A stretch of 40,463 bases of DNA from Actinomycetes bacterium (GTDB taxonomy: Bacteria; Actinomycetota; Actinomycetes; S36-B12; CAIYMF01), in the NCBI GenBank assembly GCA_029781935.1, contig JAKOVT010000194.1, positions 1 to 40,463 on the forward strand. The letters run 5' to 3'. Positions 1 to 9,300 of this stretch are shown piece after piece. The first letter of the stretch is position 1, and every line of letters starts with the position of its first letter. Below the pieces are notes generated by a model, which made no database searches, was not told the origin of the DNA, and saw only the letters and a program-made list of their open reading frames with translations. The position numbers were made by a program, and so were the translations under genes.

Positions 1-930
1 GCGCTCCTCGCCGGGGCCGATCGCGACGCCGTCGCCGCGCCGGTAGTCGATGTAGGGGATGCCGATCGCCGCGTCGTCGTCGTCGCCCCACGGCAGGACC
101 CGCAGCACGGCGCGCCGCAGCCGGTCGAGCGGGCCGGGGATGGGCAGGCCGACGCCGATGACGTACTCGCCCGGGAGGTAGGCGCCCGAGTGCGACCCGG
201 CTCCGGCGTAGACCACGGGGTGCGTGCCGTGCACGAAGGCGATGTCGGGGTCGTCCCATCGGCGGCGCAGGTCGTCGCCCACCTCGTCGTGCGAGGAGAA
301 GGCGACCCACGCGGGAGTCGGCTCGGTCCCGGCACCGCGGTCGACCAGGAAGATCGTGACCTGCTCCCAGTCGGCCTCGTGGTCGTTGACGCCGCCGAAG
401 GTCGAGCGCCAGTCGTTCATCGCGTAGAGGTACCAGTACTGCAGCACGACGTAGCCGGCGTCGCGGGTGACATGGCCGTGGTAGGCGTACGACGACTGCG
501 CCCCCACCTGCCGGTGGGCGGCGGCGGCATAGCCGCCGGGCACCCGTCCGCGCAGGAGCAGGGTGAGCCGCATCGTCGTGTCGATGAGGCGCGACAGGAG
601 CCCGACGGAGGCGAACCGGCTGCTCGCGTGGAAGCGCGGGCGTTCGGGGTCGTTGCGCCAGGCCCGGAAGTCCTTGCGCGACAGCGGCTCTGCGACGTAC
701 TGCAAGTACATCGAGTCCTGGTCGTGCTCGCGACCGAGCTCGGCGAGGCGTTCCACGGTCAGCGTTCCCGGCTCGGCGAGGATCTCGCCGTCCTTCTTGT
801 CGCGGCGGCTCAGGTGCAGCGCCGCGTGGGCGAGGTACTCCTCGGCGCGCATCGGCAGGAACAGCTCGCCCTGCGTGTAGCGGATGACGGGCTCGTAGCG
901 GCGCAGCAGCTCGAGGTCGGACTCGCTCAT
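1..930 (-). CDS. Vps62-like (VPS62/DUF946-type) protein, 3' end truncated by window edge
   Basis: Reverse-strand reading from ATG at 928-930 is open to base 1: MSESDLELLRRYEPVIRYTQGELFLPMRAEEYL...YVVLQYWYLYAMNDWRSTFGGVNDHEADWEQVTIFL...YAGAGSHSGAYLPGEY. The NDHEADWE and AGSHxxY segments are typical of Vps62-like proteins. Absent from the ORF track because no stop lies inside the window. Confidence 0.75.
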   Translation of the reverse strand, partial: MSESDLELLRRYEPVIRYTQGELFLPMRAEEYLAHAALHLSRRDKKDGEILAEPGTLTVERLAELGREHDQDSMYLQYVAEPLSRKDFRAWRNDPERPRFHASSRFASVGLLSRLIDTTMRLTLLLRGRVPGGYAAAAHRQVGAQSSYAYHGHVTRDAGYVVLQYWYLYAMNDWRSTFGGVNDHEADWEQVTIFLVDRGAGTEPTPAWVAFSSHDEVGDDLRRRWDDPDIAFVHGTHPVVYAGAGSHSGAYLPGEYVIGVGLPIPGPLDRLRRAVLRVLPWGDDDDAAIGIPYIDYRRGDGVAIGPGEER

Positions 931-1054
931 CGTCGCGCGCCGCTCCTCGAAGCCTCCGGGCCACCGCCAGTCGTGACCGCGCTCCCGAGGATACGGAGGA
1001 CGCGCGCGCGGCACCTCCGGAACCGCGTTAACGGAGGTTACGCGGACCGCGGGT

Positions 1055-1240
1055 TCAGGCCGTGCGGCGCAGGGCGAGGGCGAGCGCGAGGACGGCGTCG
1101 TCGTCGCCCTCGTCGAGCAGCTCCCGCGGGGTGCGGTCACCGAGCTGGTGGCGCGGGCGCTCGAGCCAGGCGCGCACACCGGCGTCGTCGAGCACCGGCA
1201 GCAGGAGCTCCACGACGCGTCGGGTCGACTCGCTGCTCAT
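1055..1240 (-). CDS. Small protein resembling the antitoxin Xre/MbcA/ParS toxin-binding domain (DUF2384-like)
   Basis: 61 aa; AWLERPRHQLGDRTPRELLDEGDDDAVLALALAL follows the 'W-L-x-x-P-x-x-x-L-G-x-x-x-P-x-E-L-L' pattern of this domain. Confidence 0.55.
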   Translation of the reverse strand: MSSESTRRVVELLLPVLDDAGVRAWLERPRHQLGDRTPRELLDEGDDDAVLALALALRRTA

Positions 1241-1445
1241 CGTGGCCTCCTCTCCTGCCTTCGCTACCCAGGTCGGGCCGCGTTACCCCTGGGGATGTCG
1301 TCCGCTGGCACGACGTCGCTGCCGTGGGGCACCGGCAGGAAGGACGGACCAGGACGCGGCGTGGTTCCCGGCCGGTCGTCCCGGGTAGCGGACCCAGCTG
1401 CGGGAGCGGCTGCACGCCGCCAGTCGCGTTCGACAGACTGCCGTC

Positions 1446-4400
1446 ATGAGCCTGCTGCGGGGGTCGTCCGCCCCCGAGCCGCGCACCCTGGTCGACGTGC
1501 TGCGGGAGACCGTCGACGAGCACCCCGACGAGCCGGCGCTCGACAACGGCGCGCAGGTGCTGACCTACTCCGAGTTCCTCGAGGCGGCGGAGGACGTCGC
1601 CGCCGAGCTGCACGCGCACGGAGTCGGGCCGGGGGACAAGGTCGGGATCCGCATCCGGTCCGGGACCGTCGACCTGTACGTCGCCATCGCGGGGACGCTG
1701 CTCGCGGGGGCGGCGTACGTCCCCGTGGACGCCGACGATCCCGACGAGCGCGCGCGCACGGTGTTCCGCGAGGCGGAGGTGTCGGCCGTCCTGGCCGACG
1801 ACCTCGAGCTGACGGTCCGACGCCCGAAGCCAGCCGTGCCCGCGGGCACCACCGCCGCGCTCACCGACGACGCCTGGGTGATCTTCACCTCCGGCTCGAC
1901 GGGCGCACCGAAGGGCGTCGCCGTCTCACACCGCAGTGCCGCCGCCTTCGTCGACGCCGAGGCGCGGATGTTCCTCCAGGAGGATCCGCTCGGCCCCGGC
2001 GACCGGGTGATGGCCGGGCTGTCCGTCGCGTTCGACGCGTCGTGCGAGGAGATGTGGCTGGCCTGGCGGTACGGCGCGTGCCTCGTGCCCGCGCCGCGGT
2101 CGCTGGTGCGCAGCGGCATGGAGCTCGGCCCCTGGCTGGTCGCCAACGACCTCACCGTCGTCTCGACCGTCCCCACCCTGGTGGCCCTGTGGCCGCCGGA
2201 CGCGCTGGCCTCCGTGCGGCTGCTCATCCTCGGCGGCGAGGCGTGCCCGCCCGAGCTGGCGGCTCGCCTCGTCGAGGGCGGTCGTGAGGTCTGGAACACC
2301 TACGGGCCGACCGAGGCGACCGTCGTGGCCTGCGGCGCGCGGCTGACGGGCGTGCCCCCCGTGCGGATCGGTCTCCCGCTCGACGGCTGGGACCTGGCCG
2401 TCGTCGACGGGGAGGGTCGTCAGGTCGAGCCGGGCGGCGAGGGGGAGCTGATCATCGGCGGCGTCGGTCTCGCGCGGTACCTCGATCCGGCCAAGGACGC
2501 GGAGAAGTACGCGCCGATGCCCAGCCTCGGGTGGCAACGCGCCTATCGCAGCGGCGACCTCGTCCGCTACGAGGAGGAAGGGCTGCTCTTCCTCGGGCGG
2601 GCCGACGACCAGGTGAAGGTGGGCGGCCGACGCATCGAGCTCGGTGAGATCGACAGCGCCCTGCTGGCGCTGCCCGGCGTCACGGGGGCGGCTGCGGCGG
2701 TCCGGCGCAGCGGGTCGGGCAACGCGCTGCTCGTCGGCTACGTCGCGACCACCGACGACTTCGAGCCCGTCGCCGCCGTGGCGACGTTGCGGGCGACCCT
2801 GCCCGCCGCGCTGGTGCCCCGTCTCGCGCGGGTCGACACGCTGCCGACGCGCACCTCCGGGAAGATCGACCGCGACGCGCTGCCCTGGCCGCTCGAGACC
2901 GTCGACGCCGGTGAGTCGGTGCGCCTGCAGGGGACCGCCGGTGCTCTGCAGGACCTCTGGGCCGACATCCTGGGCGCCACCGTCGGCAGCGCCGACGACG
3001 ACTTCTTCGACCTCGGTGGTGGGAGCCTCGCCGCGGCGCAGCTGGTGTCGCGGTTGCGCGAGCACTACCCCGAGGTCGCCGTCGCCGACGTCTACGACCA
3101 TCCGCGGATCGGTGACCTCGCCACCGCGCTCGAGGCGCTCGCGACGCCTGCGGCGTACACGGATCGCACGGTGCACCCCGTGCCTCGGTCGTCGCAGGTG
3201 GTCCAGGTCCTGCTCACCGTGCCGCTGCGCACCATCACGGGTCTGCGCTGGCTCACCTGGGTGGCGCTCGGGTGCACCGTGGCGGCGCAGTGGTTCTCGG
3301 TGCCGTGGGTGCCGTCCGCGCCGTGGACGGTCGTCGTCCTGGCGTGGCTCCTCCTCGTCGCGGCCCCCGGCCGGATGCTGCTCACCGCTCTCGGTGCGCG
3401 CCTCGTCCTGGCCGGCGTAGGACCGGGCTCGTATCCGCGCGGCGGTGCCGTGCATGTCCGCGTCTGGGCGGCCGAGCGGCTCGCCGAGGAGCTCGGCGCC
3501 GCCAACCTCGCGGGAGCTCCCCTCATGCGGGTCTACGCGCGGTTGCTCGGAGCGCACGTCGGGCGCGACGTCGACCTCCACTCCATCCCGCCCGTCACCG
3601 GTCATCTCGTGCTCGGCGACGGGTGCTCCGTGGAGCCCGAGGTCGACCTGACCGGGCACTGGGTCGACGGCGACGTGCTCGTCGTCGGCACCCTCGAGAT
3701 CGGTCCGGACGCGCGCATCGGCGCACGCAGCATGCTGTGCCCGGGAGCCGTCGTCGGTGCCAGGGCCGAGATCGCCCCGGGCTCGGCCGTGTTCGGGGAG
3801 GTGCCCGCCGGGCAGGCGTGGGCCGGCGCACCCGCGCAACGACGCACGAAGGCGCGGGGTCCCTGGGACGAGCGGCCGCACAACCGACCGGTGTGGGTCC
3901 TGGCCTACGCCGCGATCGCGGTGGCCATCGCGTCGCTGCCCGGCGTCGCCGTCCTGGTGGTGCTCGGCCTCGCAGTGCCGTCGCTGCGCGCCGCAGGCTC
4001 GGTGAGCGGGGCTGCGCTCACCGCGCTGGCCTGGGTGCCGGTCGGCACCGTCGTCGGCCTTCTCGTGCTCGCGCTCCTCGTCGGGCTGCTGGTGCGGCTC
4101 CTCTCCCTCGGACTGACACCGGGCGCGCACCCCGTGCACGGCCGGCAGGCCTGGCAGGCGTGGGCGACCCTCAGGGTGCTCGACGAGGCGCGGACCTGGC
4201 TGTTCCCGTTGTACTCGAGCTCGTTGACGCCGACGTGGCTGCGAGCTCTCGGAGCGAGCATCGGGCCCCAGGTCGAGGCCTCGACCGTGCTGCTGATCCC
4301 CAAGCTCACCACCGTGCGCGAGGGCGCCTTCCTCGCCGACGACACGTTGCTCGGCAGCTACGAGCTCGGCGGGGGATGGCTGCGCGTCGAGCACGTCGAG

Positions 4401-5336
4401 ATCGGCAAGCACGCGTTCGTCGGCAACTCGGGCATGGCGGCGCCGGGCCGCAAGGTGCCCAAGCGCGGGCTGGTGGCGGTCCTGTCCGCAGCGCCGCGGC
4501 GCACCAAGGCCAAGGCCGGGACCTCGTGGCTCGGCAGCCCTCCCACCAGGCTGCGCCGGGTCGAGCAGAAGGCGGACCGCAGCCGGACCTACGACCCTCC
4601 ACCGCGCCTCGTCGTCGCGCGGGCTCTCGTCGAGCTGTGCCGGCTGGTGCCGGTGATGGTCGGGGTCTGCATCGGGCTCGGCGTCGTCGTCGCCCTGGTG
4701 CAGCTCGCGTCCGGGCGCGGATGGTGGCTCGCGATGCTGCTGTCGGGCCTGACGGTCATCGTGGCCGCGACGGTCGCCGCCGTCGTCACCACCGGGGCCA
4801 AGTGGCTGCTGGTCGGGCGGTTGCGCGCGGGCGACCATCCGCTCTGGAGCTCCTTCGTCTGGCGCAACGAGCTCGCCGACACCTTCGTCGAAGCGGTGGC
4901 GGCACCGTGGTTCGCGCGACCCGCGACAGGCACCCCGGTGCTGAACCTGTGGCTGCGCTCGCTGGGTGCGAGGATCGGCCGAGGGGTCTGGTGCGAGACG
5001 TACTGGCTCCCCGAGGCCGACCTGATCCACCTCCACGCGGGAGCCACCGTCAACCAGGGCTGCGTCGTCCAGACCCACCTGTTCCACGACCGGGTGCTGA
5101 GCATGGACACCGTCACGCTCCGCACCGGATCGACGCTCGGGCCCAACAGCGTGATCCTGCCCGCGGCCACGCTCGGCCGGCATGCGACTGTGGGCCCGGT
5201 GTCGCTGGTGATGCGCGGGGAGTCCGTGCCGGACAAGACGAGGTGGATCGGCAACCCCATCGGCCCGTGGCCGCTCGCGGAGGCATCGACCGACGGCGAG
5301 GCCGACCCCGACGACCGAGAGGAACCTGAGGCGTGA
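1446..5336 (+). CDS. Pls/PosA family non-ribosomal peptide synthetase (A-T plus multi-TM tandem left-handed beta-helix acyltransferase-like domains)
   Basis: A-domain motifs IFTSGSTGAPKG, NTYGPTEAT, YRSGDLVRYEEEG, GRADDQVKVGGRRIELGEI, RTSGKIDRDAL; carrier motif DDFFDLGGGSLAAAQL; then hydrophobic helices alternating with hexapeptide-repeat segments (e.g. IGPDARIGARSMLCPGAVVGARAEIAPGSAVFG). No canonical C or TE domain. Confidence 0.9.
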   Translation: MSLLRGSSAPEPRTLVDVLRETVDEHPDEPALDNGAQVLTYSEFLEAAEDVAAELHAHGVGPGDKVGIRIRSGTVDLYVAIAGTLLAGAAYVPVDADDPDERARTVFREAEVSAVLADDLELTVRRPKPAVPAGTTAALTDDAWVIFTSGSTGAPKGVAVSHRSAAAFVDAEARMFLQEDPLGPGDRVMAGLSVAFDASCEEMWLAWRYGACLVPAPRSLVRSGMELGPWLVANDLTVVSTVPTLVALWPPDALASVRLLILGGEACPPELAARLVEGGREVWNTYGPTEATVVACGARLTGVPPVRIGLPLDGWDLAVVDGEGRQVEPGGEGELIIGGVGLARYLDPAKDAEKYAPMPSLGWQRAYRSGDLVRYEEEGLLFLGRADDQVKVGGRRIELGEIDSALLALPGVTGAAAAVRRSGSGNALLVGYVATTDDFEPVAAVATLRATLPAALVPRLARVDTLPTRTSGKIDRDALPWPLETVDAGESVRLQGTAGALQDLWADILGATVGSADDDFFDLGGGSLAAAQLVSRLREHYPEVAVADVYDHPRIGDLATALEALATPAAYTDRTVHPVPRSSQVVQVLLTVPLRTITGLRWLTWVALGCTVAAQWFSVPWVPSAPWTVVVLAWLLLVAAPGRMLLTALGARLVLAGVGPGSYPRGGAVHVRVWAAERLAEELGAANLAGAPLMRVYARLLGAHVGRDVDLHSIPPVTGHLVLGDGCSVEPEVDLTGHWVDGDVLVVGTLEIGPDARIGARSMLCPGAVVGARAEIAPGSAVFGEVPAGQAWAGAPAQRRTKARGPWDERPHNRPVWVLAYAAIAVAIASLPGVAVLVVLGLAVPSLRAAGSVSGAALTALAWVPVGTVVGLLVLALLVGLLVRLLSLGLTPGAHPVHGRQAWQAWATLRVLDEARTWLFPLYSSSLTPTWLRALGASIGPQVEASTVLLIPKLTTVREGAFLADDTLLGSYELGGGWLRVEHVEIGKHAFVGNSGMAAPGRKVPKRGLVAVLSAAPRRTKAKAGTSWLGSPPTRLRRVEQKADRSRTYDPPPRLVVARALVELCRLVPVMVGVCIGLGVVVALVQLASGRGWWLAMLLSGLTVIVAATVAAVVTTGAKWLLVGRLRAGDHPLWSSFVWRNELADTFVEAVAAPWFARPATGTPVLNLWLRSLGARIGRGVWCETYWLPEADLIHLHAGATVNQGCVVQTHLFHDRVLSMDTVTLRTGSTLGPNSVILPAATLGRHATVGPVSLVMRGESVPDKTRWIGNPIGPWPLAEASTDGEADPDDREEPEA

Positions 5337-6658
5337 GGGACGGCGTGACGGGCGACCCGTACTTCCCGGACCGCGGTGACCGCCGCTACTCGGTCTCGCA
5401 CTACGACCTCGTCCTGTCCTACGACGTCCACTCGAACCAGTTGCGCGGCAAGGCGTCCCTGATGGTCGAGGCCCGCACCGAGCTCCGCGATCTGCGGCTG
5501 GACCTCGTCGGCTTCCGGGTCTCCAAGGTCACCGTCGACGGCGATGCCGTGCGGTTCTCGGTGACCTCGCAGCACCTGGTGGTGCGGCCGCGCACCAGGA
5601 TCGCCGCCGGCGGATCCGTGCGGGTCGTGGTGACCTACGCCGGGAAGCCGCTCCCGGTCCCGGACGGCGACGACGCGTGCGGCTGGGAGGAGCTCGACGA
5701 CGGCGTGCTGGTCGCCGGGCAGACCAACGGCGCGCCGTCGTGGTTCCCGTGCAACGACCGGCCCGACGACAAGGCGACCTACCGGTTCGAGCTCGTCGTC
5801 GCGAACGCCTACCACGTGGTCGCGAACGGCGTGTGCACCAGCCGATGGCGCTCGGCCGGCGCGACGACGTGGGTCTACGAGCAGCGCGAGCCGATGCCGA
5901 CCTACCTCGCCACGGTCCAGATCGGCCGCTACGTCGTGCTGCCGGTCGACGGCGCGTCGGTCCCGATGTCGGCCGTCCTGCCGAAGGCCCTGCTGGGCCG
6001 CTACGGCTCGGCGTTCGGCAGGCAGCCCGAGATGCTCGATTTCTACGCGCGGCTGTTCGGCCCGTACCCGTTCGCGGCGTACACGGTGGTGATCACGGAG
6101 GACGAGCTCGAGATCCCCTTGGAGGCGCAGGGGATGTCGACGTTCGGCTCGAACTTCCTGACGTCGGACTGGGAGCACGTGCGGCTGGTCGCGCACGAGC
6201 TCTCCCACCAGTGGTTCGGCAACGCCGTCACCGCAGCGTCGTGGAGCGACATCTGGCTGCACGAGGGCTTCGCCTGCTACTGCGAGTGGTTGTGGTCGGA
6301 GGAGTCGGGCGGGCGCTCCGCCGACGCGCACGCACGCAGCCACTGGACGAAGCTCGCGGCCAAGAAGCAGGACCTGCTGCTCGGCGACCCCGGACCCGAC
6401 CTCATGTTCGACGACCGCGTCTACAAGCGTGGGGCGCTGCTGCTGCACGCGCTGCGGCTGACGATCGGCGACGAGCGCTTCTTCGGCCTCCTGCGCACGT
6501 GGATCGACAGGAACTGCTTCGGCTCCGTGACCACGGCGATGTTCGAGGCGCTCGCGGCCGAGATCCACGGGCAGCGGCTCGACGGCCTGTTCGACGCGTG
6601 GTTGCGCGAGACCCGCCTGCCCGAGCTCCCGGCGTCCGTCGCGGAGCCCTCGAGCTAG
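5333..6658 (+). CDS. M1 family zinc metallopeptidase
   Basis: HELSHQWFGNAVTAASWSDIWLHEGFACYCEWLW = HExxH-(18x)-E gluzincin signature. GTG start overlaps the upstream stop by 4 bp (GTGA). Confidence 0.9.
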   Translation: MRDGVTGDPYFPDRGDRRYSVSHYDLVLSYDVHSNQLRGKASLMVEARTELRDLRLDLVGFRVSKVTVDGDAVRFSVTSQHLVVRPRTRIAAGGSVRVVVTYAGKPLPVPDGDDACGWEELDDGVLVAGQTNGAPSWFPCNDRPDDKATYRFELVVANAYHVVANGVCTSRWRSAGATTWVYEQREPMPTYLATVQIGRYVVLPVDGASVPMSAVLPKALLGRYGSAFGRQPEMLDFYARLFGPYPFAAYTVVITEDELEIPLEAQGMSTFGSNFLTSDWEHVRLVAHELSHQWFGNAVTAASWSDIWLHEGFACYCEWLWSEESGGRSADAHARSHWTKLAAKKQDLLLGDPGPDLMFDDRVYKRGALLLHALRLTIGDERFFGLLRTWIDRNCFGSVTTAMFEALAAEIHGQRLDGLFDAWLRETRLPELPASVAEPSS

Positions 6659-7215
6659 TCGAGGCCCCGGACCTCCACCGCGACGACGTCGTGGCCGGTC
6701 AGGACGACGACGCTGACGACGTGTCGCGGGACGTCGACGTCGAGCACCCGCGCGTGCGGCGGCCGCGGCTGGTCGGACTCCCACCGGACCACGCCCGTCT
6801 CGTCGAGCCGGACGTGGCGCGGGTCCAGGACCAGACCGGTCCCGAGCGCCTTGACGAGCGCCTCCGTGCGCACCCAGGTGCGGGTCGGGTCGGTGCCCGG
6901 CAGGTGCGCAGCGACCGTGGGGAACCCCGGGAAGTCCGCGGCACCAGGGGGCTCCACGTCGACGCCGATCGGTCCCAGGTCGGTGACGGCGACCACGGAC
7001 ATCGCACCGGCTCGAGCCAGGCTGACGGCCGCCGGCTCGCGCAGCGACGCGGTGGGAAGGACCAGCGGCCGGCCGTGCTCGTCGCTGCCGCAGCGCCCGC
7101 AGGCGTGGCCGAGGACGACCCGATCCCGCGAGACCCCGTGGAACCGCGCGACCTCGGAGCGCAGCAGGTCGTGCGCCGCGACCTCGGCGTAGGCGACGAG
7201 GACGCGGCCGCTCAT
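6655..7215 (-). CDS. 4'-phosphopantetheinyl transferase, Sfp/HetI-like
   Basis: 186 aa with IGVDVEPP and TWVRTEALVKALGTGL motifs, and an upstream SLARAGAMSVVAV segment matching the SxSH-type region. Convergent with the M1 gene (4 bp stop overlap). Confidence 0.8.
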   Translation of the reverse strand: MSGRVLVAYAEVAAHDLLRSEVARFHGVSRDRVVLGHACGRCGSDEHGRPLVLPTASLREPAAVSLARAGAMSVVAVTDLGPIGVDVEPPGAADFPGFPTVAAHLPGTDPTRTWVRTEALVKALGTGLVLDPRHVRLDETGVVRWESDQPRPPHARVLDVDVPRHVVSVVVLTGHDVVAVEVRGLD

Positions 7216-7250
7216 GCGTGGACGCTATCCCGTGCTGCGGTCGGGCGATC

Positions 7251-9203
7251 TCACTCGCGGACGAGGGCCTGGGCGCGGGCGAGCCGCACGGCGTCCTCGA
7301 GGGCACGCACGTCGTAGGCGCCGTGGTGGCGCGAGCCGTTGATGAAGAACGTGGGCGTCCCGCGGACGCCGCTGAGGTCGGCGCTCTCGACGTCGTCGGC
7401 CACGCGCGGCTCGTGCTCGTGCTTGCGCAGGTCGTGCACGAGGCGGTCGACGTCGAGTCCGAGGCTGGTCGCATGCCGGACGAGGTCCTCCGGGCGCAGC
7501 TCGTCCTGGTGCTCGAGCAGCAGGTCGTGCATCTCCCAGAAGGCGCCCTGCGCAGCGGCCGCCTCCGCGGCCTCGGCGGCCAGCTGCGCCTGCGGGTGCA
7601 CGTCGCGCAGCGGCAGGTGGCGCCACACGTAGCGGACATCACCGAAGTCGCTGAGCAGCTCGCGCACCGCAGCTTCGGCCAGACCGCAGTAGGGGCACTG
7701 GAAGTCGCCGTACTCCACCACGGTCACCGGGGCGTCGGCAGGGCCGCGGACGTGGTCGCGCGCCGCATCGACCGGCTCGGCGAGGTCGACGAGCGACTCC
7801 GCCTCGCCGAGGAGCGCGCGCACGCGACGCCGCGTGGGCAGCCTCTCGGTGAGCGAGAACGCGATCCACGTGATGGCTGCCGAGAGGACGCCGGCGACGA
7901 GGATGCCGAGCTTCGCCTCGTCCAGCGTCTGCCCCTCGAACGCGATCGTCGCGATGAGCAGGCTGAGGGTGAAGCCGATGCCCGAGACCGTCCCGGCACC
8001 CAGGACCGCAGCCCATCCGACCGACGGCCGGAGCCGTCCGTGCGAGAGGCGCGTGGTCAGCCAGGCACCTCCCACGATGCCCAGCGGCTTGCCGACGACG
8101 AAGGCGACGACGACCCCCCACAGGACCGGCGAGCGCAGGGCAGTCGCGAGGAAGTCGCCTCGGACGACGATGCCGGCGTTGGCCAGGGCGAAGAGCGGCA
8201 CGATGACGTAGCTCGTCCACGGATGGAACAGCGCCTGGAGCCGCTCGTTCGGCGGCACGGCGGCGCGCACGCCCTGCGCCGCCGATCGGGCGAGCTCGGG
8301 CGTCGGCTGCTCGCGGAAGTCGCGGAACAGCCCCGACGCGCGCTCGAGCGTCTCGGTGGCGACGGGCCGGGCGAACACCAGCATGCCGAGCACGAGACCG
8401 ATGACGACGGGGTCGACGCCGCTCTGCTCGAGCGCGAACCACGCGAGGACGCCGACCAGCAGGTAGAGGGCTCCGCTGTGCACGCGCAGCCGCAGGAGCA
8501 CGACGACCAGCAGCAGGAGCAGGAGCGCGACGACGAGCGGCCCCAGGACGACCGAGTCCGCGTAGACGGTCGCGATCGCCACCAGCGCGACGAGGTCGTC
8601 GGTGATGAGCACGGTGAGGAGGAACGCGCGCAGCCGGTCGGAGAACCGTGGTCCCACCACCGCGAGCACCCCGAGCGCGAACGCCGTGTCGGTCGACAGC
8701 GCGACGCCCCAGCCGTGCGCACCGCCGGACGCCGCGGTGATCGCCACGAAGAGCAGCGCCGACACGGCCATCCCGGCCACGCCCGCCACCACCGGCAGGA
8801 TCACACGACGCCGTTCGCGCAGCTCGCCGATGTCGAACTCGCGCCGCGTCTCGAGGCCGACGACGAAGAAGTAGAACGCCATCAACCCGGAGTTGATCCA
8901 CTCGGTCGCCGTGAGGACGAGCTCGTGGTCGCCCCACGTCAACCCGATCTCGGTGCCCCAGCACCCGGCGTACGCCGCCGGCGCGACGTTGGCCCACACC
9001 AGGGCTACCGCGGCCGCGGCCAGCAGCAGCGCGGCACCCCCGCTCTCGGTGCGCAGGAACTCCCGCAGGGGTGTGGAGCCGTACGTCGACCACCCGGTCG
9101 TCGGGGACTCCGACGTCTCCTGGGGCGGCGGATCCGTGCTCGGCGTCGGCGTTGGCGGCGTCTCCGGCCCCGAAGCCTCGGCGCCCCGCTCGTCGATGCC
9201 CAC
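7251..9203 (-). CDS. nhaA: Na+/H+ antiporter NhaA with fused C-terminal DsbA-like thioredoxin domain
   Basis: NhaA signatures STDTAFALGVLAVVG, LITDDLVALVAIATV, GIGFTLSLLIATIAFEG; C-terminal VVEYGDFQCPYCGLAE (CPYC) and cis-Pro loop VRGTPTFFING. Start set at GTG 9203 (VGIDERGAEASG); the ORF upstream of this looks non-coding. Confidence 0.88.
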   Translation of the reverse strand: MGIDERGAEASGPETPPTPTPSTDPPPQETSESPTTGWSTYGSTPLREFLRTESGGAALLLAAAAVALVWANVAPAAYAGCWGTEIGLTWGDHELVLTATEWINSGLMAFYFFVVGLETRREFDIGELRERRRVILPVVAGVAGMAVSALLFVAITAASGGAHGWGVALSTDTAFALGVLAVVGPRFSDRLRAFLLTVLITDDLVALVAIATVYADSVVLGPLVVALLLLLLVVVLLRLRVHSGALYLLVGVLAWFALEQSGVDPVVIGLVLGMLVFARPVATETLERASGLFRDFREQPTPELARSAAQGVRAAVPPNERLQALFHPWTSYVIVPLFALANAGIVVRGDFLATALRSPVLWGVVVAFVVGKPLGIVGGAWLTTRLSHGRLRPSVGWAAVLGAGTVSGIGFTLSLLIATIAFEGQTLDEAKLGILVAGVLSAAITWIAFSLTERLPTRRRVRALLGEAESLVDLAEPVDAARDHVRGPADAPVTVVEYGDFQCPYCGLAEAAVRELLSDFGDVRYVWRHLPLRDVHPQAQLAAEAAEAAAAQGAFWEMHDLLLEHQDELRPEDLVRHATSLGLDVDRLVHDLRKHEHEPRVADDVESADLSGVRGTPTFFINGSRHHGAYDVRALEDAVRLARAQALVRE

Positions 9204-9300
9204 GCGGCACGTTCTCACGAGCCCGCCCGGGCGTCGAGCGTCAGCGGCGGCGACGGCGGTCGCCGTGGTGCCGCTTCGCGGAGTCGGTCCGAGCTCGGCC

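Noticed and set aside
190-1449. 419-aa plus-strand ORF
   Set aside because: Antisense to the truncated Vps62-like gene and the DUF2384-like ORF; no domain features.
1926-5183. 1085-aa minus-strand ORF opposite the Pls-like gene
   Set aside because: Composition is Arg/Pro/Gly/His/Asp-rich low-complexity typical of antisense frames in high-GC coding DNA; the opposite strand has a clear NRPS with ordered motifs.
4589-7642. 1017-aa minus-strand ORF
   Set aside because: Antisense to the Pls and M1 genes and out of frame with the PPTase and NhaA-DsbA genes; no recognisable domain.
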